64,000 bases of DNA from Intestinimonas massiliensis (ex Afouda et al. 2020) (GTDB taxonomy: Bacteria > Bacillota > Clostridia > Oscillospirales > Oscillospiraceae): NCBI RefSeq assembly GCF_001244995.1, contig NZ_LN869529.1:379454-443453 (forward strand), read 5' to 3'. Positions 50,195 to 59,129 of this stretch are shown in pieces (within the stretch, counting starts at the first letter, position 1; every line of letters begins with the position of its first letter). Made by a program: the position numbers and the translations under genes. The notes beneath the pieces were generated by a model. It saw only the letters and a list, made by a program, of their open reading frames with translations. It made no database searches and was not told the DNA's origin.

Positions 50195-53100
50195 GTGAAA
50201 TCAAATTTTGATTTTCTGAATCGATACTGGCCTGCATTGGCACAGATTGGCGCAACCGCAGAAACCTATGTCTATTCTGATCCCAATGCCTGTATCTATA
50301 AACTCGGAATGTTTGCTGAGCGCTTAGTCCAGGAGATCCTTGTCTTTGAGCACATTGCGGAGCCGGCTGTTGACAACACCCACGCAAATCGAATTCGCAT
50401 TTTGAAGCGAGCCGGTTTATTGCCGCACGAAATTGACAACACGCTATATGTTCTTCGCAAGACAAGAAACTCGGCGGTACATATAGGTACGGACTCCGTG
50501 GACGAAGCAAAGACATTGCTGTCCTTGACATACAATCTTGCTGTTTGGTTTATGGAGACCTATGGAGACTGGGGATATATTGCGCCTGAGTTCGTTATGC
50601 CGAGCGAGACCACGCACGAAGATTTGGAATCCGTTATTGCCGAGCAGGAAAGGAAAATCGAGGAATTGACGAAGCAACTGGCCGTGGTCAAGACCGCCGC
50701 TTCGGGCAAAACGCAAAAGGAGCGCGCAAAGCGGTCGGAATCTGTCTCCGCTATGATGAATTGGAATGAGGTGCAGACCAGATGCTTGATTGACGAGCAG
50801 CTTCGTCTTTCTGGTTGGGAAGCTGATACGCAGAACCTGCGCTACAGCAAAGGAACGCGTCCTGTAAAGGGGAGAAATATTGCCATCAGCGAATGGCCTA
50901 CCAATTCGGCCTTTTACAAAAACGGGTATGCGGATTATGCATTCTTCGTTGGCGAGAAGCTCGTAGCATTGATGGATGCAAAAAAGATGTCGGAAGATGT
51001 GGCATCTACCATCGATGTGCAGGTAAAGGACTATGCTGCACATATTAAGCCGGAGGATATTCCACATACGGTTGGAAACTGGAATGGTTATCAGGTCCCC
51101 TTCCTCTTTGCTTCAAATGGCAGGGCGTATTTAGAGCAGCTGCGGACGAAGTCTGGTATTTGGTTTTTGGATGTCCGGGAACAGGAAAATCAACCGTATC
51201 CTATTCGGAACTGGTTTAGCCCAAGTGACCTGATGGAAAAACTTGGTCAGAGTACAGCGGCGGCCAACCAAGCGCTGGCTGCGGCAGATAATTCGTTTAT
51301 GACAGATCCTAATGGGTTGAATCTGCGCGACTACCAGATCAAGGCCATTGATAAGGCAACAGAGGCAATCGTTGACGGCAAGAGAACGGCCTTGCTTGCA
51401 ATGGCCACCGGAACAGGCAAAACCCGTACTGTTCTGGGGCTTATCTACAAGATGCTGGAATCCAAGCGTTTCCGCCGTATTCTTTTCCTTGTGGATCGAG
51501 TGTCCCTCGGTGAGCAGGCAATGGACACCTTCAAAGATGTCAAGCTGAAGGAACTGCTGACGCTGGACAAAATATATGAGATCAAAGCGATCGATGACAA
51601 CATCATCAATCTGGAAACCAAGGTCAGCATTTCAACGGTGCAGGGGCTTTTGAAACGCACGATTCTGGCAGAAGAACCGGATTTGATGCCCGGTGCATTT
51701 GATTTGATTATTGTGGACGAAGCCCACCGAGGCTATATTCTTGACCGTGAAATGACGGAAGAAGAAATCCTCTACGATAATCAAGATGATTATATGAGCA
51801 AGTACAAGCAGGTTATCGAATATTTCGATGCGGTGAAAGTTGCCTTGACTGCTACGCCCGCCCTGCACACGACCGAGATTTTCGGGGAGCCGGTCTATAC
51901 CTACAGCTACCGTGAGGCGGTTATCGATGGCTGGCTGGTGGATCACGATCCTCCGTATCTGATTAATACGGATTTCATTGAAAATGACGCACAGTTCAAG
52001 AAGGGTGAAACCTTGGCGCAATATGACCCCAACACCAATGAACTTTTGAACGGTGCAGTTTTGGACGATGAAATGGATTTCGATGTGTCGGAGTTCAACC
52101 GCAAAATTGTTCTGCCGGATCATACCCGCAAGGTGCTGGAAGAAGTTTCGACCTACCTGAATCCGGAAAGTGGAGAAAAGACGCTGATTTTCGCAGTAAA
52201 TGATGCACACGCTGACCGTATTGTGGATACGCTCCGAGAAATTTACAAGCCCTATGGCATTTCCAATGATGCCATTATGAAAATCACGGGCAAAACTGCC
52301 GGCGGCAACAAAAAGAAGATTTTGCAGGTGATCAAGCAGTTCAAGAACAACCAGTACCCCAACATTGCCGTAACAGTCGACTTGCTGACTACCGGAATCG
52401 ATGTGCCGGCAATTTGCAATTTGGTGTTTATGCGCAAGATCAACAGCCGGATCCTCTTTGAGCAGATGCTGGGACGCGCTACTCGCCTTTGCCCGGAAAT
52501 CGGAAAGACGCACTTCAATATCTTCGATGCAGTTCGCGTGTACGAGGACTTGGACGACACTTCCAATATGAAGTCAGTCTCCGTCAGCAAATCAATGGCT
52601 GAATTGTTGGAGGATTTGTTCCGTCCGGGTGAGGCCAGCAAGCAGCCTGTCAAAGATCGCATTTTGGCAAGATTGCAGCGTAAGAGCAACAATCTGACCG
52701 ATGAGCAAAAGTATGATGTATCCGAGCGTTTAGGCGGAAAAACAATTCGGGAATATGCGAAGGAATTGAAAAGCTGTACAGAGGAAGCTTTTGTGCGACG
52801 CTGCCGGGAGGATAAGGATTTCCTGCTTTGGTTTGACAACCTGAAGGGCAAAAAGCGCGGGCATTACTATTCCGAAAAGGAAGATACCCTTTTGGAAACG
52901 ACCCGCGGCTATGGTGACACGGAAAAACCGCAGGATTATTTGGACTCTTTTGTGGCCTATGTCAACGAGAATAAAGACCGCATTGAAGCGATCCGCATTG
53001 CCTGCACCCGCCCCAGCGATATGACCAGGGCGCAGCTTCGGGAGCTGAAGCTGGAGCTGGATAAGGAGAATTTCAACGAGAGCAGCCTGAACGAAGCGGC

Positions 53101-53431
53101 CAGTGCAGTGACCAACGAGCGGATCGTGGCAGATATTATAGCTTTTATTCGTGGGGCTGTACTTAAAACGCCGCTTGTAAACCACGATGACCGTGTGAAA
53201 ATGGCTTTTTCTAAGCTGATCTCGGCGCATCACTTTAACAAAATGCAGCTTGATTTGCTGGAAAAGATCAAGGTATATATGCTTCACGAGAGCATTCTCA
53301 ATACCGAGACCTTTGAAGCACCGGCGTTCAAGATGGATGGTGGTTTCGCACGCTTTAACAAGAAGTTTGACGGGCAGCTTGCGGAGATTATCCGTGAGAT
53401 CAATACTTATATTTACGAAGGAGCAGCTTAA
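50195..53431 (+). CDS. hsdR: Type I restriction endonuclease/translocase subunit (second system)
   Basis: A 1078-residue HsdR of the EcoEI-like group. An N-terminal DUF4145-like helical domain (about 1-130) and a coiled segment precede the PD-(D/E)xK nuclease, with YADYAFFVGEKLVALMDAKK near 247. The translocase has ATGTGKTRT near 404, IIVDEAHRGY near 505 and LTATPALHT near 551. The second lobe has TTGIDVPA and QMLGRATRLCP. The C-terminal helical domain reaches 1078. Not closely similar to the first HsdR. It is followed directly by hsdM with no intervening base. Confidence 0.94.
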   Translation: MKSNFDFLNRYWPALAQIGATAETYVYSDPNACIYKLGMFAERLVQEILVFEHIAEPAVDNTHANRIRILKRAGLLPHEIDNTLYVLRKTRNSAVHIGTDSVDEAKTLLSLTYNLAVWFMETYGDWGYIAPEFVMPSETTHEDLESVIAEQERKIEELTKQLAVVKTAASGKTQKERAKRSESVSAMMNWNEVQTRCLIDEQLRLSGWEADTQNLRYSKGTRPVKGRNIAISEWPTNSAFYKNGYADYAFFVGEKLVALMDAKKMSEDVASTIDVQVKDYAAHIKPEDIPHTVGNWNGYQVPFLFASNGRAYLEQLRTKSGIWFLDVREQENQPYPIRNWFSPSDLMEKLGQSTAAANQALAAADNSFMTDPNGLNLRDYQIKAIDKATEAIVDGKRTALLAMATGTGKTRTVLGLIYKMLESKRFRRILFLVDRVSLGEQAMDTFKDVKLKELLTLDKIYEIKAIDDNIINLETKVSISTVQGLLKRTILAEEPDLMPGAFDLIIVDEAHRGYILDREMTEEEILYDNQDDYMSKYKQVIEYFDAVKVALTATPALHTTEIFGEPVYTYSYREAVIDGWLVDHDPPYLINTDFIENDAQFKKGETLAQYDPNTNELLNGAVLDDEMDFDVSEFNRKIVLPDHTRKVLEEVSTYLNPESGEKTLIFAVNDAHADRIVDTLREIYKPYGISNDAIMKITGKTAGGNKKKILQVIKQFKNNQYPNIAVTVDLLTTGIDVPAICNLVFMRKINSRILFEQMLGRATRLCPEIGKTHFNIFDAVRVYEDLDDTSNMKSVSVSKSMAELLEDLFRPGEASKQPVKDRILARLQRKSNNLTDEQKYDVSERLGGKTIREYAKELKSCTEEAFVRRCREDKDFLLWFDNLKGKKRGHYYSEKEDTLLETTRGYGDTEKPQDYLDSFVAYVNENKDRIEAIRIACTRPSDMTRAQLRELKLELDKENFNESSLNEAASAVTNERIVADIIAFIRGAVLKTPLVNHDDRVKMAFSKLISAHHFNKMQLDLLEKIKVYMLHESILNTETFEAPAFKMDGGFARFNKKFDGQLAEIIREINTYIYEGAA

Positions 53432-54952
53432 ATGAGCACGCAAGATATAGTACAGAAACTTTGGAATCTCTGCAATGTGCTGCGAGATGACGGTATTACT
53501 TATCACCAGTATGTGACAGAACTGACCTATATTCTCTTCTTAAAGATGCTGGAAGAAACCGGCGAAGAAGCCGCCTTGAGGAAAGAAATAGAGCAAGCCT
53601 ACAAGAAACGCCTGGAACAGTATGCGAAGTCGAGGGGCAAACGGGTTGATGAATTAACGGAAGAGGAAAGGAACGGGCGGAAAAATGCGCTTTATGATTA
53701 TTCGTGGAAGTATTTGACCTCTCTTTCTGGAATCGCGTTAAAAAAGTACTATAACGTTATTTTGACGGAGTTGGGCAAGACAACCATGCCGAAAATCAGC
53801 AACATTTATACGAAAGCGGTTTCCAGCATCGAAGAGCCTAAGAACCTGGAAAAGCTAATAAAAAAGATCGACGAACTCGATTGGTACGAAGCCAAGCAAG
53901 AGGGACTTGGCGATTTGTATGAAGGCTTGCTGCAAAAAAACGCGGACGAAAAAAAATCAGGAGCCGGGCAATATTTTACACCCCGCCCACTGATTGATGT
54001 GATGACGGAGCTTGTCAATCCGCAGCTGGGGGAAAGGTGCTTTGACCCCGCCTGCGGAACCTTCGGTTTTATGATTGCGGCATATCGTAATGCAACCGAC
54101 GGAAGAAGTCTTTATGAACTTTCCGATGCAGAGGTAAATTCAATTCAAGGTGGCTATACTGGCGTTGAGTTGGTTTCGGATACACACCGGCTTGCTATGA
54201 TGAATGCGTATTTGCATAGTGTTCCGGCGCAGATTTCCTGTGAAGACTCTCTTGCGCAAGACGCAAAGAGATTCAAAGAATATGACGTTATTCTCACGAA
54301 CCCACCTTTTGGCACGAAAAAGGGCGGTGAGCGTGCCACACGGGATGACATCTCTTTCCAGACCTCCAACAAGCAGCTGAACTTCTTGCAGGTGATCTAT
54401 CGCAGCCTGAAGGCGGACGGCAAGGCCCGCTGCGCCGTGGTGCTGCCGGATAATGTGTTGTTTGCTGCCGGTGACGGTGCCAGCGTGCGCCGGGAACTGA
54501 TGAATTTCTGCAACCTGCACACCATTCTGCGCCTGCCTACCGGCATTTTCTATGCGCAGGGCGTCAAGACCAATGTGCTATTCTTTACCCGCGGGACAAC
54601 CGAGCAGGATAACACCACCGAGGTTGCGTTCTACGATATGCGCACCAATATGGACAGCTTTGGTAAGACCCGGCAGCTGCGCAAGAGTGATTTCGACGAG
54701 TTTGTGGCAGGGTATGAAGACCCGTCCAAGCGCACGGGCGAGCGCTGGAGCAAATTCACTCGTGAGGAGATCGCCAAGAATCCGGATGATAGTCTTGACC
54801 TGGGCTTGATCCGCGATGACTCCATCGTGGATTATGACGATCTCCCTGACCCTGTAGAAAGCGGCGAGGAAGCGATTGCGAATCTGGAAGAAGCGGTCGA
54901 TCTGCTGAAAAGTGTTGTGCGTGAGCTTCGTGTTCTGACGGAGGAAAAGTGA
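53432..54952 (+). CDS. hsdM: Type I restriction-modification methyltransferase subunit (second system)
   Basis: A 506-residue N6-adenine methyltransferase. The HsdM_N domain is at about 5-160. GAGQYFTPRPLIDVMTELV near 179 is the SAM motif approach, FDPACGTFGFM near 207 is motif I, and the catalytic NPPF is in VILTNPPFGTKKGG near 286. Its ATG abuts the hsdR stop and its own stop overlaps the hsdS start (TGATG), so all three are translationally coupled. Confidence 0.95.
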   Translation: MSTQDIVQKLWNLCNVLRDDGITYHQYVTELTYILFLKMLEETGEEAALRKEIEQAYKKRLEQYAKSRGKRVDELTEEERNGRKNALYDYSWKYLTSLSGIALKKYYNVILTELGKTTMPKISNIYTKAVSSIEEPKNLEKLIKKIDELDWYEAKQEGLGDLYEGLLQKNADEKKSGAGQYFTPRPLIDVMTELVNPQLGERCFDPACGTFGFMIAAYRNATDGRSLYELSDAEVNSIQGGYTGVELVSDTHRLAMMNAYLHSVPAQISCEDSLAQDAKRFKEYDVILTNPPFGTKKGGERATRDDISFQTSNKQLNFLQVIYRSLKADGKARCAVVLPDNVLFAAGDGASVRRELMNFCNLHTILRLPTGIFYAQGVKTNVLFFTRGTTEQDNTTEVAFYDMRTNMDSFGKTRQLRKSDFDEFVAGYEDPSKRTGERWSKFTREEIAKNPDDSLDLGLIRDDSIVDYDDLPDPVESGEEAIANLEEAVDLLKSVVRELRVLTEEK

Positions 54953-56613
54953 TGGCAAGAGCAAAAAAAGAAGCCGCCCTCACGCCCGAAGAGCGTTTGC
55001 AGGCAGCTTTAGTGCCGGATTGGGAGTGGCCGTATAAATTGCCGGAGAATTGGTGCTGGACAAGAATCGGCATGGTTAGTAATTTTGAACGCGGAATTAC
55101 TTTCCCAGCAGCCGCAAAAGAAGCTGCACCAACTGAGGATAATATTCCGTGCCTTCGCACAGCAAACGTGCAAGAAAATCTTGAAATTGACGATATGATA
55201 TATGTCAACAGAGATTTTATGAAGGGAAATATCGCAAAACTGGTGCGTGAAAACGACATTATTATGTCTTCGGCCAATTCCAGAGAGCTTGTTGGTAAAT
55301 CTTCTTTAGTAACATATATTCCTTTCCCTATGACTTTTGGTGGTTTTGTTCTTAATATAAGAGCGAAAGAAATGTCCAGTAAATATTTGTTCTATTTCTT
55401 GCGGCACGAATTCCTTGCAGGGAAATTCATCGGAGAATCTTCACAGACAACGAACATTGCAAATATCAACACAACGACGCTAGGAAACTACGAAATCCCT
55501 CTTCCGCCACTTCCCGAGCAACAGCGCATTGTAGACCGCATTGAAAGCCTGTTTGCCAAGCTGGATGAGGCCAAGGAAAAGGCACAGGCCGTGGTGGATA
55601 GCTTTGAAACCCGCAAAGCCGCTATTCTCCATAAGGCCTTCACCGGTGAACTGACTGCGAAATGGCGGGAAGAGCACGGTGTGGGGATGGAGAGTTGGGA
55701 AAAGCACTTACTTTCGACCGTTTCGTCTTTACAAACAGGATTAATGAAGGGAAAAAAGTATACGGGAAAGACTGTCGAATTGCCATATCTAAGAGTAGCG
55801 AATGTGCAGGATGGATTTCTGCGTCTGGATGAGATTAAAAAAATCAATGTAGAAGAGAAAGCTATTTCAAGGTATAGTCTTGCTGTTGGGGATGTTCTTT
55901 TTACAGAAGGTGGCGATTTTGATAAGTTAGGTCGGGGAACGGTCTGGGAGGGCCAAATCAAAAACTGTCTTCACCAGAATCATATCTTTGTTGTTAGGCC
56001 TAATCCAGAGGTACTTAATCCTTATTTCCTGTCATATCAAGCGGGAAGCCGGTATGGAAAAGCATACTTTCTGAGTTGTTCCAAGCAAACGACAAACTTA
56101 GCGTCGATTAATTCAACACAGCTCAAGAATTTTCCTGTTATAATTCCATCTATGATGGAGCAAGAAGTGATTATTAGGTTAATCGATTCTTCCCTTGAAA
56201 AGGAACAGCAAGCCAAGAATGTAGCTGAATCTGTTCTTGACCAGATCGACCTGATGAAAAAATCCATTCTCGCTCGTGCCTTTCGCGGTGAACTGGGTAC
56301 GAATGACCCGAGCGAGGAGAGCGCGGTGGAATTGCTGAGGCAAGTAATCGAACAAGAGGATGGAGATGTGATCAGGCCAAAGGCAAAAGCGAAGCGAATT
56401 GCAATTCCCGCAGAAATTAAGCCGTTGTTGTCAGGTGCTAATGAAGAAGCAATTGTCAAACTCCTATTAAAAGCTGCGCCCCAATCTGTTTCTACACAGA
56501 CAGTAATGTCCATTAGTAAGAAAAAATTTGAGCTTATGGACGCATTACGCAATCTGGAGAAAAAACAGATTGTGTCGAAAAGTGATTCTGGAGAATACTC
56601 ACTAGTGAGGTAA
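54952..56613 (+). CDS. hsdS: Type I specificity subunit with C-terminal extension (second system)
   Basis: A 553-residue HsdS. The first target-recognition domain opens with LPENWCWTRIGMV near 25 and ends in a coiled-coil with RIESLFAKLDEAKEKAQAVV near 193. The second spans about 240-410 and ends in another coiled-coil. About 110 additional residues follow (after ARAFRGELGT), with an acidic linker and a helix-turn-helix-like tail (SKKKFELMDALRNLEKKQIV). Most HsdS proteins stop at the second coiled-coil. ATG 54952 overlaps the hsdM stop. Reading is AT-rich between 55.3 and 56.2 kb. Confidence 0.92.
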   Translation: MARAKKEAALTPEERLQAALVPDWEWPYKLPENWCWTRIGMVSNFERGITFPAAAKEAAPTEDNIPCLRTANVQENLEIDDMIYVNRDFMKGNIAKLVRENDIIMSSANSRELVGKSSLVTYIPFPMTFGGFVLNIRAKEMSSKYLFYFLRHEFLAGKFIGESSQTTNIANINTTTLGNYEIPLPPLPEQQRIVDRIESLFAKLDEAKEKAQAVVDSFETRKAAILHKAFTGELTAKWREEHGVGMESWEKHLLSTVSSLQTGLMKGKKYTGKTVELPYLRVANVQDGFLRLDEIKKINVEEKAISRYSLAVGDVLFTEGGDFDKLGRGTVWEGQIKNCLHQNHIFVVRPNPEVLNPYFLSYQAGSRYGKAYFLSCSKQTTNLASINSTQLKNFPVIIPSMMEQEVIIRLIDSSLEKEQQAKNVAESVLDQIDLMKKSILARAFRGELGTNDPSEESAVELLRQVIEQEDGDVIRPKAKAKRIAIPAEIKPLLSGANEEAIVKLLLKAAPQSVSTQTVMSISKKKFELMDALRNLEKKQIVSKSDSGEYSLVR

Positions 56614-56617
56614 TATT

Positions 56618-58186
56618 ATGCAAATCAAACGGCTTCGGATCGATGATTATCTTTGTTTGGTTGACTTTGATATAGTATTTGACACCGTATCGGGTGGTAG
56701 CTCAACAATTCTGATTGGAGAAAATGGCGCTGGAAAATCGACGATGATTGAGTGTATTCTGAACATTCTGATGTCTTTTGATTCTCCCGCAATAGAAAAA
56801 CAGATTGACTACAGCTATTCTATGGAGTACAACTATGCGCAAAAGGCGGTATACATTGTCCAAAGCAATCATAATTATCGTATCACGGTAGATGATGTTT
56901 TCTGTGAGGGAAGCTATAAAAGGGTGCGCTCTTTTATCCAATCTCATTCTTTGTTCCCTCAACGCATCATTGCGTTTTATTCTGGGGCCAACAATAAGCT
57001 CTTGCCTCAAATAGAACAAATTAATAAAAGCTATGTAAGGCAATGTAGAAATACACTTGTGCGCTTTCTTAAAGCAATGAACGATGAATCTGAGCGCTTC
57101 TTGCCGAACTTTCCCAAAAGAAAGTACAATTATTGTGATGAGGGAATGACTCCAATATATTTGGCTTCTATTCTCTGTGGTCAGGAGTCTTATGAACAGA
57201 ATTATCTTGTTGATGCGTGCCATTTCGATGAAGTCCAATGTGTGGATATGGCCATTAATATTAATAAAGTTGAGGGCGTTTTTGGCAGAGGACGGTTCGA
57301 AGGAGATGTGCCCATAGGCCTGTACTATTTGACGGATTTCATTGACCATCGGTTTACGGATTTGCTGCGAAGAGGATTACTATATTCTGCTGCAGGAAAG
57401 TCCTATTTCGAAATTAAAGGTCTTGAAAAGTTAGGGTTAGATTCTATTGCAATCTTAGAATTTTTTGAGAAACTATACTCTCTGTTTGATGCGAGATTTG
57501 AGGTGACCGTCACTCAAGGGAATTCCATAGTGAAATGCAAATCAATGAGCGAAGGGCAGCGCCAACTTATCAAAATCCTTGGTATGCTTGGTATTTGCAA
57601 GACGGAAGATTGCCTCATTTTAATGGATGAGCCAGATGCATATATGAATCCGCGCTGGAAGTATGACATTAAAAGCACAATGGACCAATCTTTGCAGGAG
57701 GCTGTGAACACTCAGGCGATTATTGCAACACATGATCCGTTGGTGATAAATGGTGTTCCCAAAGAACACATTCGGATATTTACTCGAAACGAGAATCAAG
57801 GGAGATTCTTTACAAGAGTTATTACCCCTGTCGAGAATACCGAGGGAATGGGAATTGATGGGTTACTACAAAGTGAGTATTATGGGTTACAGACTTCTTA
57901 CGACCAAAAATCGCATAAGAAATTCTTGCGCAGACAAGAATTATATCTAAAACTTATTGGTGAGAGCGCTACGGACGAGGAAAAAGCGGAGCTCCGTGAA
58001 ATAACGAAGGATTTGGGATTGCTGCCGCTATCGTATAATTCGATTGATTTTTTATATGATGACTTTTTGAACGTATATAAGAGGTGCAATCTGTATAGTA
58101 AAGAGTATCTTACCTACGACCAGGTGTTAGAGCGCAGAGAAAAAATTAAAGAAATTATTGAGGCGTTATACGAAGGGCAAGTATGA
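56618..58186 (+). CDS. AAA/ABC-type ATPase, PtuA-like (Septu)
   Basis: A 522-residue ATPase. Walker A is IGENGAGKST near residue 33. The ABC-type signature is MSEGQRQL near 309 and Walker B is CLILMDEPDAYMNP near 332, with a switch histidine in IATHDPL near 370. The final 120 residues are helical. Together with the overlapping HNH gene it forms the ATPase/nuclease pair of Septu-like systems. It lies 4 nt after hsdS, so the pair appears to be expressed with the type I genes. A restriction-associated ATPase of another kind is the alternative. Confidence 0.82.
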   Translation: MQIKRLRIDDYLCLVDFDIVFDTVSGGSSTILIGENGAGKSTMIECILNILMSFDSPAIEKQIDYSYSMEYNYAQKAVYIVQSNHNYRITVDDVFCEGSYKRVRSFIQSHSLFPQRIIAFYSGANNKLLPQIEQINKSYVRQCRNTLVRFLKAMNDESERFLPNFPKRKYNYCDEGMTPIYLASILCGQESYEQNYLVDACHFDEVQCVDMAININKVEGVFGRGRFEGDVPIGLYYLTDFIDHRFTDLLRRGLLYSAAGKSYFEIKGLEKLGLDSIAILEFFEKLYSLFDARFEVTVTQGNSIVKCKSMSEGQRQLIKILGMLGICKTEDCLILMDEPDAYMNPRWKYDIKSTMDQSLQEAVNTQAIIATHDPLVINGVPKEHIRIFTRNENQGRFFTRVITPVENTEGMGIDGLLQSEYYGLQTSYDQKSHKKFLRRQELYLKLIGESATDEEKAELREITKDLGLLPLSYNSIDFLYDDFLNVYKRCNLYSKEYLTYDQVLERREKIKEIIEALYEGQV

Positions 58187-58914
58187 GATATATAAAGATA
58201 GAAGACCTCCTAGAAAACAGAAATAGATGGGGGCAAGGTAATGAACTCTGGAAAAATAGTGTGCTCAAAAAGGATTTCAGGGATTTCTTTCACAATAAGT
58301 GCTGGTATACAGAGGTGCCCCTTGTTGGGCAAGATGTGCATATTGACCACTTTCGACCCAAGGCGGAAATAAAGCCTTTTGAGAATTTTAAATATAATCA
58401 TTTAATTCAGAATGAGGGGTACTATTGGCTAGCAAATAATCCTTCGAATTATAGGGCATGCTGTATTTGTGCCAATCGGAAAACAGGAGGCGGTGGCAAA
58501 GGAAGCTATTTTCCTTTGGAAAACGATAGCATGTACCAATCGGAAACAAGCGAAAATAATGAGCAACCATTACTATTGGATCCGTGCATTGCAGAGGATG
58601 TTAAGTTGCTGTCCTTTTGGGGCAATCGCGTAGTTCCTGCTACGAATGATGAATTAGGCAAAGAAAGGGTTAGAGTTTCGGCATCTATTTACAATCTGAC
58701 CGATGCTTACATAAGCAACGAAAGAGGAAGAATTTGGGCGAGCATTGAAAAACTGCTTGCAGAGTATGCCTCCGGAGATATTAGCAAGCATAGCTGTATT
58801 CGTCAGCTAAGGGATGCTATATCACCAGAAGCACCCTTTTCTGCTTGCGCAATTTCCTGTGTACAGTCCTTGGCTCCAGATAATATTAAAGAACAGTTAG
58901 ATCTTACATTATAA
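58183..58914 (+). CDS. HNH endonuclease, PtuB-like (Septu)
   Basis: A 243-residue HNH nuclease. NKCWYTEVPL near 37 supplies the first zinc-site cysteine, VHIDHFRPKAE near 51 the catalytic histidine, and YRACCICANRK near 89 further cysteines. It overlaps the ATPase gene by 4 bp. The ATPase is expected to control the nuclease, which attacks nucleic acid in infected cells. Ends before a stretch holding a gene remnant. Confidence 0.85.
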   Translation: MRYIKIEDLLENRNRWGQGNELWKNSVLKKDFRDFFHNKCWYTEVPLVGQDVHIDHFRPKAEIKPFENFKYNHLIQNEGYYWLANNPSNYRACCICANRKTGGGGKGSYFPLENDSMYQSETSENNEQPLLLDPCIAEDVKLLSFWGNRVVPATNDELGKERVRVSASIYNLTDAYISNERGRIWASIEKLLAEYASGDISKHSCIRQLRDAISPEAPFSACAISCVQSLAPDNIKEQLDLTL

Positions 58915-58949
58915 AAACAATAGTTACTTTGCTACATAATGAACTTTAG

Positions 58950-59099
58950 AACCTTAAAGGTGCAAAGACGTATACCGATCTGGGAACAGTAAGCTATGTG
59001 AAGCACAAGAATAGCAGACCGATGAATATCACATGGCGGCTGAATCGCCCGATCCCGGCGAAGTTCTTGAAGACGACGAATAAGTTGGTAGTGGGCTGA
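58950..59099 (+). pseudogene. Orphan C-terminal gene fragment
   Basis: An open stretch of 49 codons without a plausible start ends in a conserved-looking tail: DLGTVSYVKHKNSRPMNITW, then RLNRPIPAKFLKTTNKLVVG and a stop. The codon pattern and sequence look like the real end of a larger protein whose body has been replaced by the Septu-like pair. Possibly a helicase or restriction-related family; I cannot name it. Confidence 0.5.
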
Positions 59100-59129
59100 C
59101 GTACTTTTACATGATTTAGAGGAGTCTCT

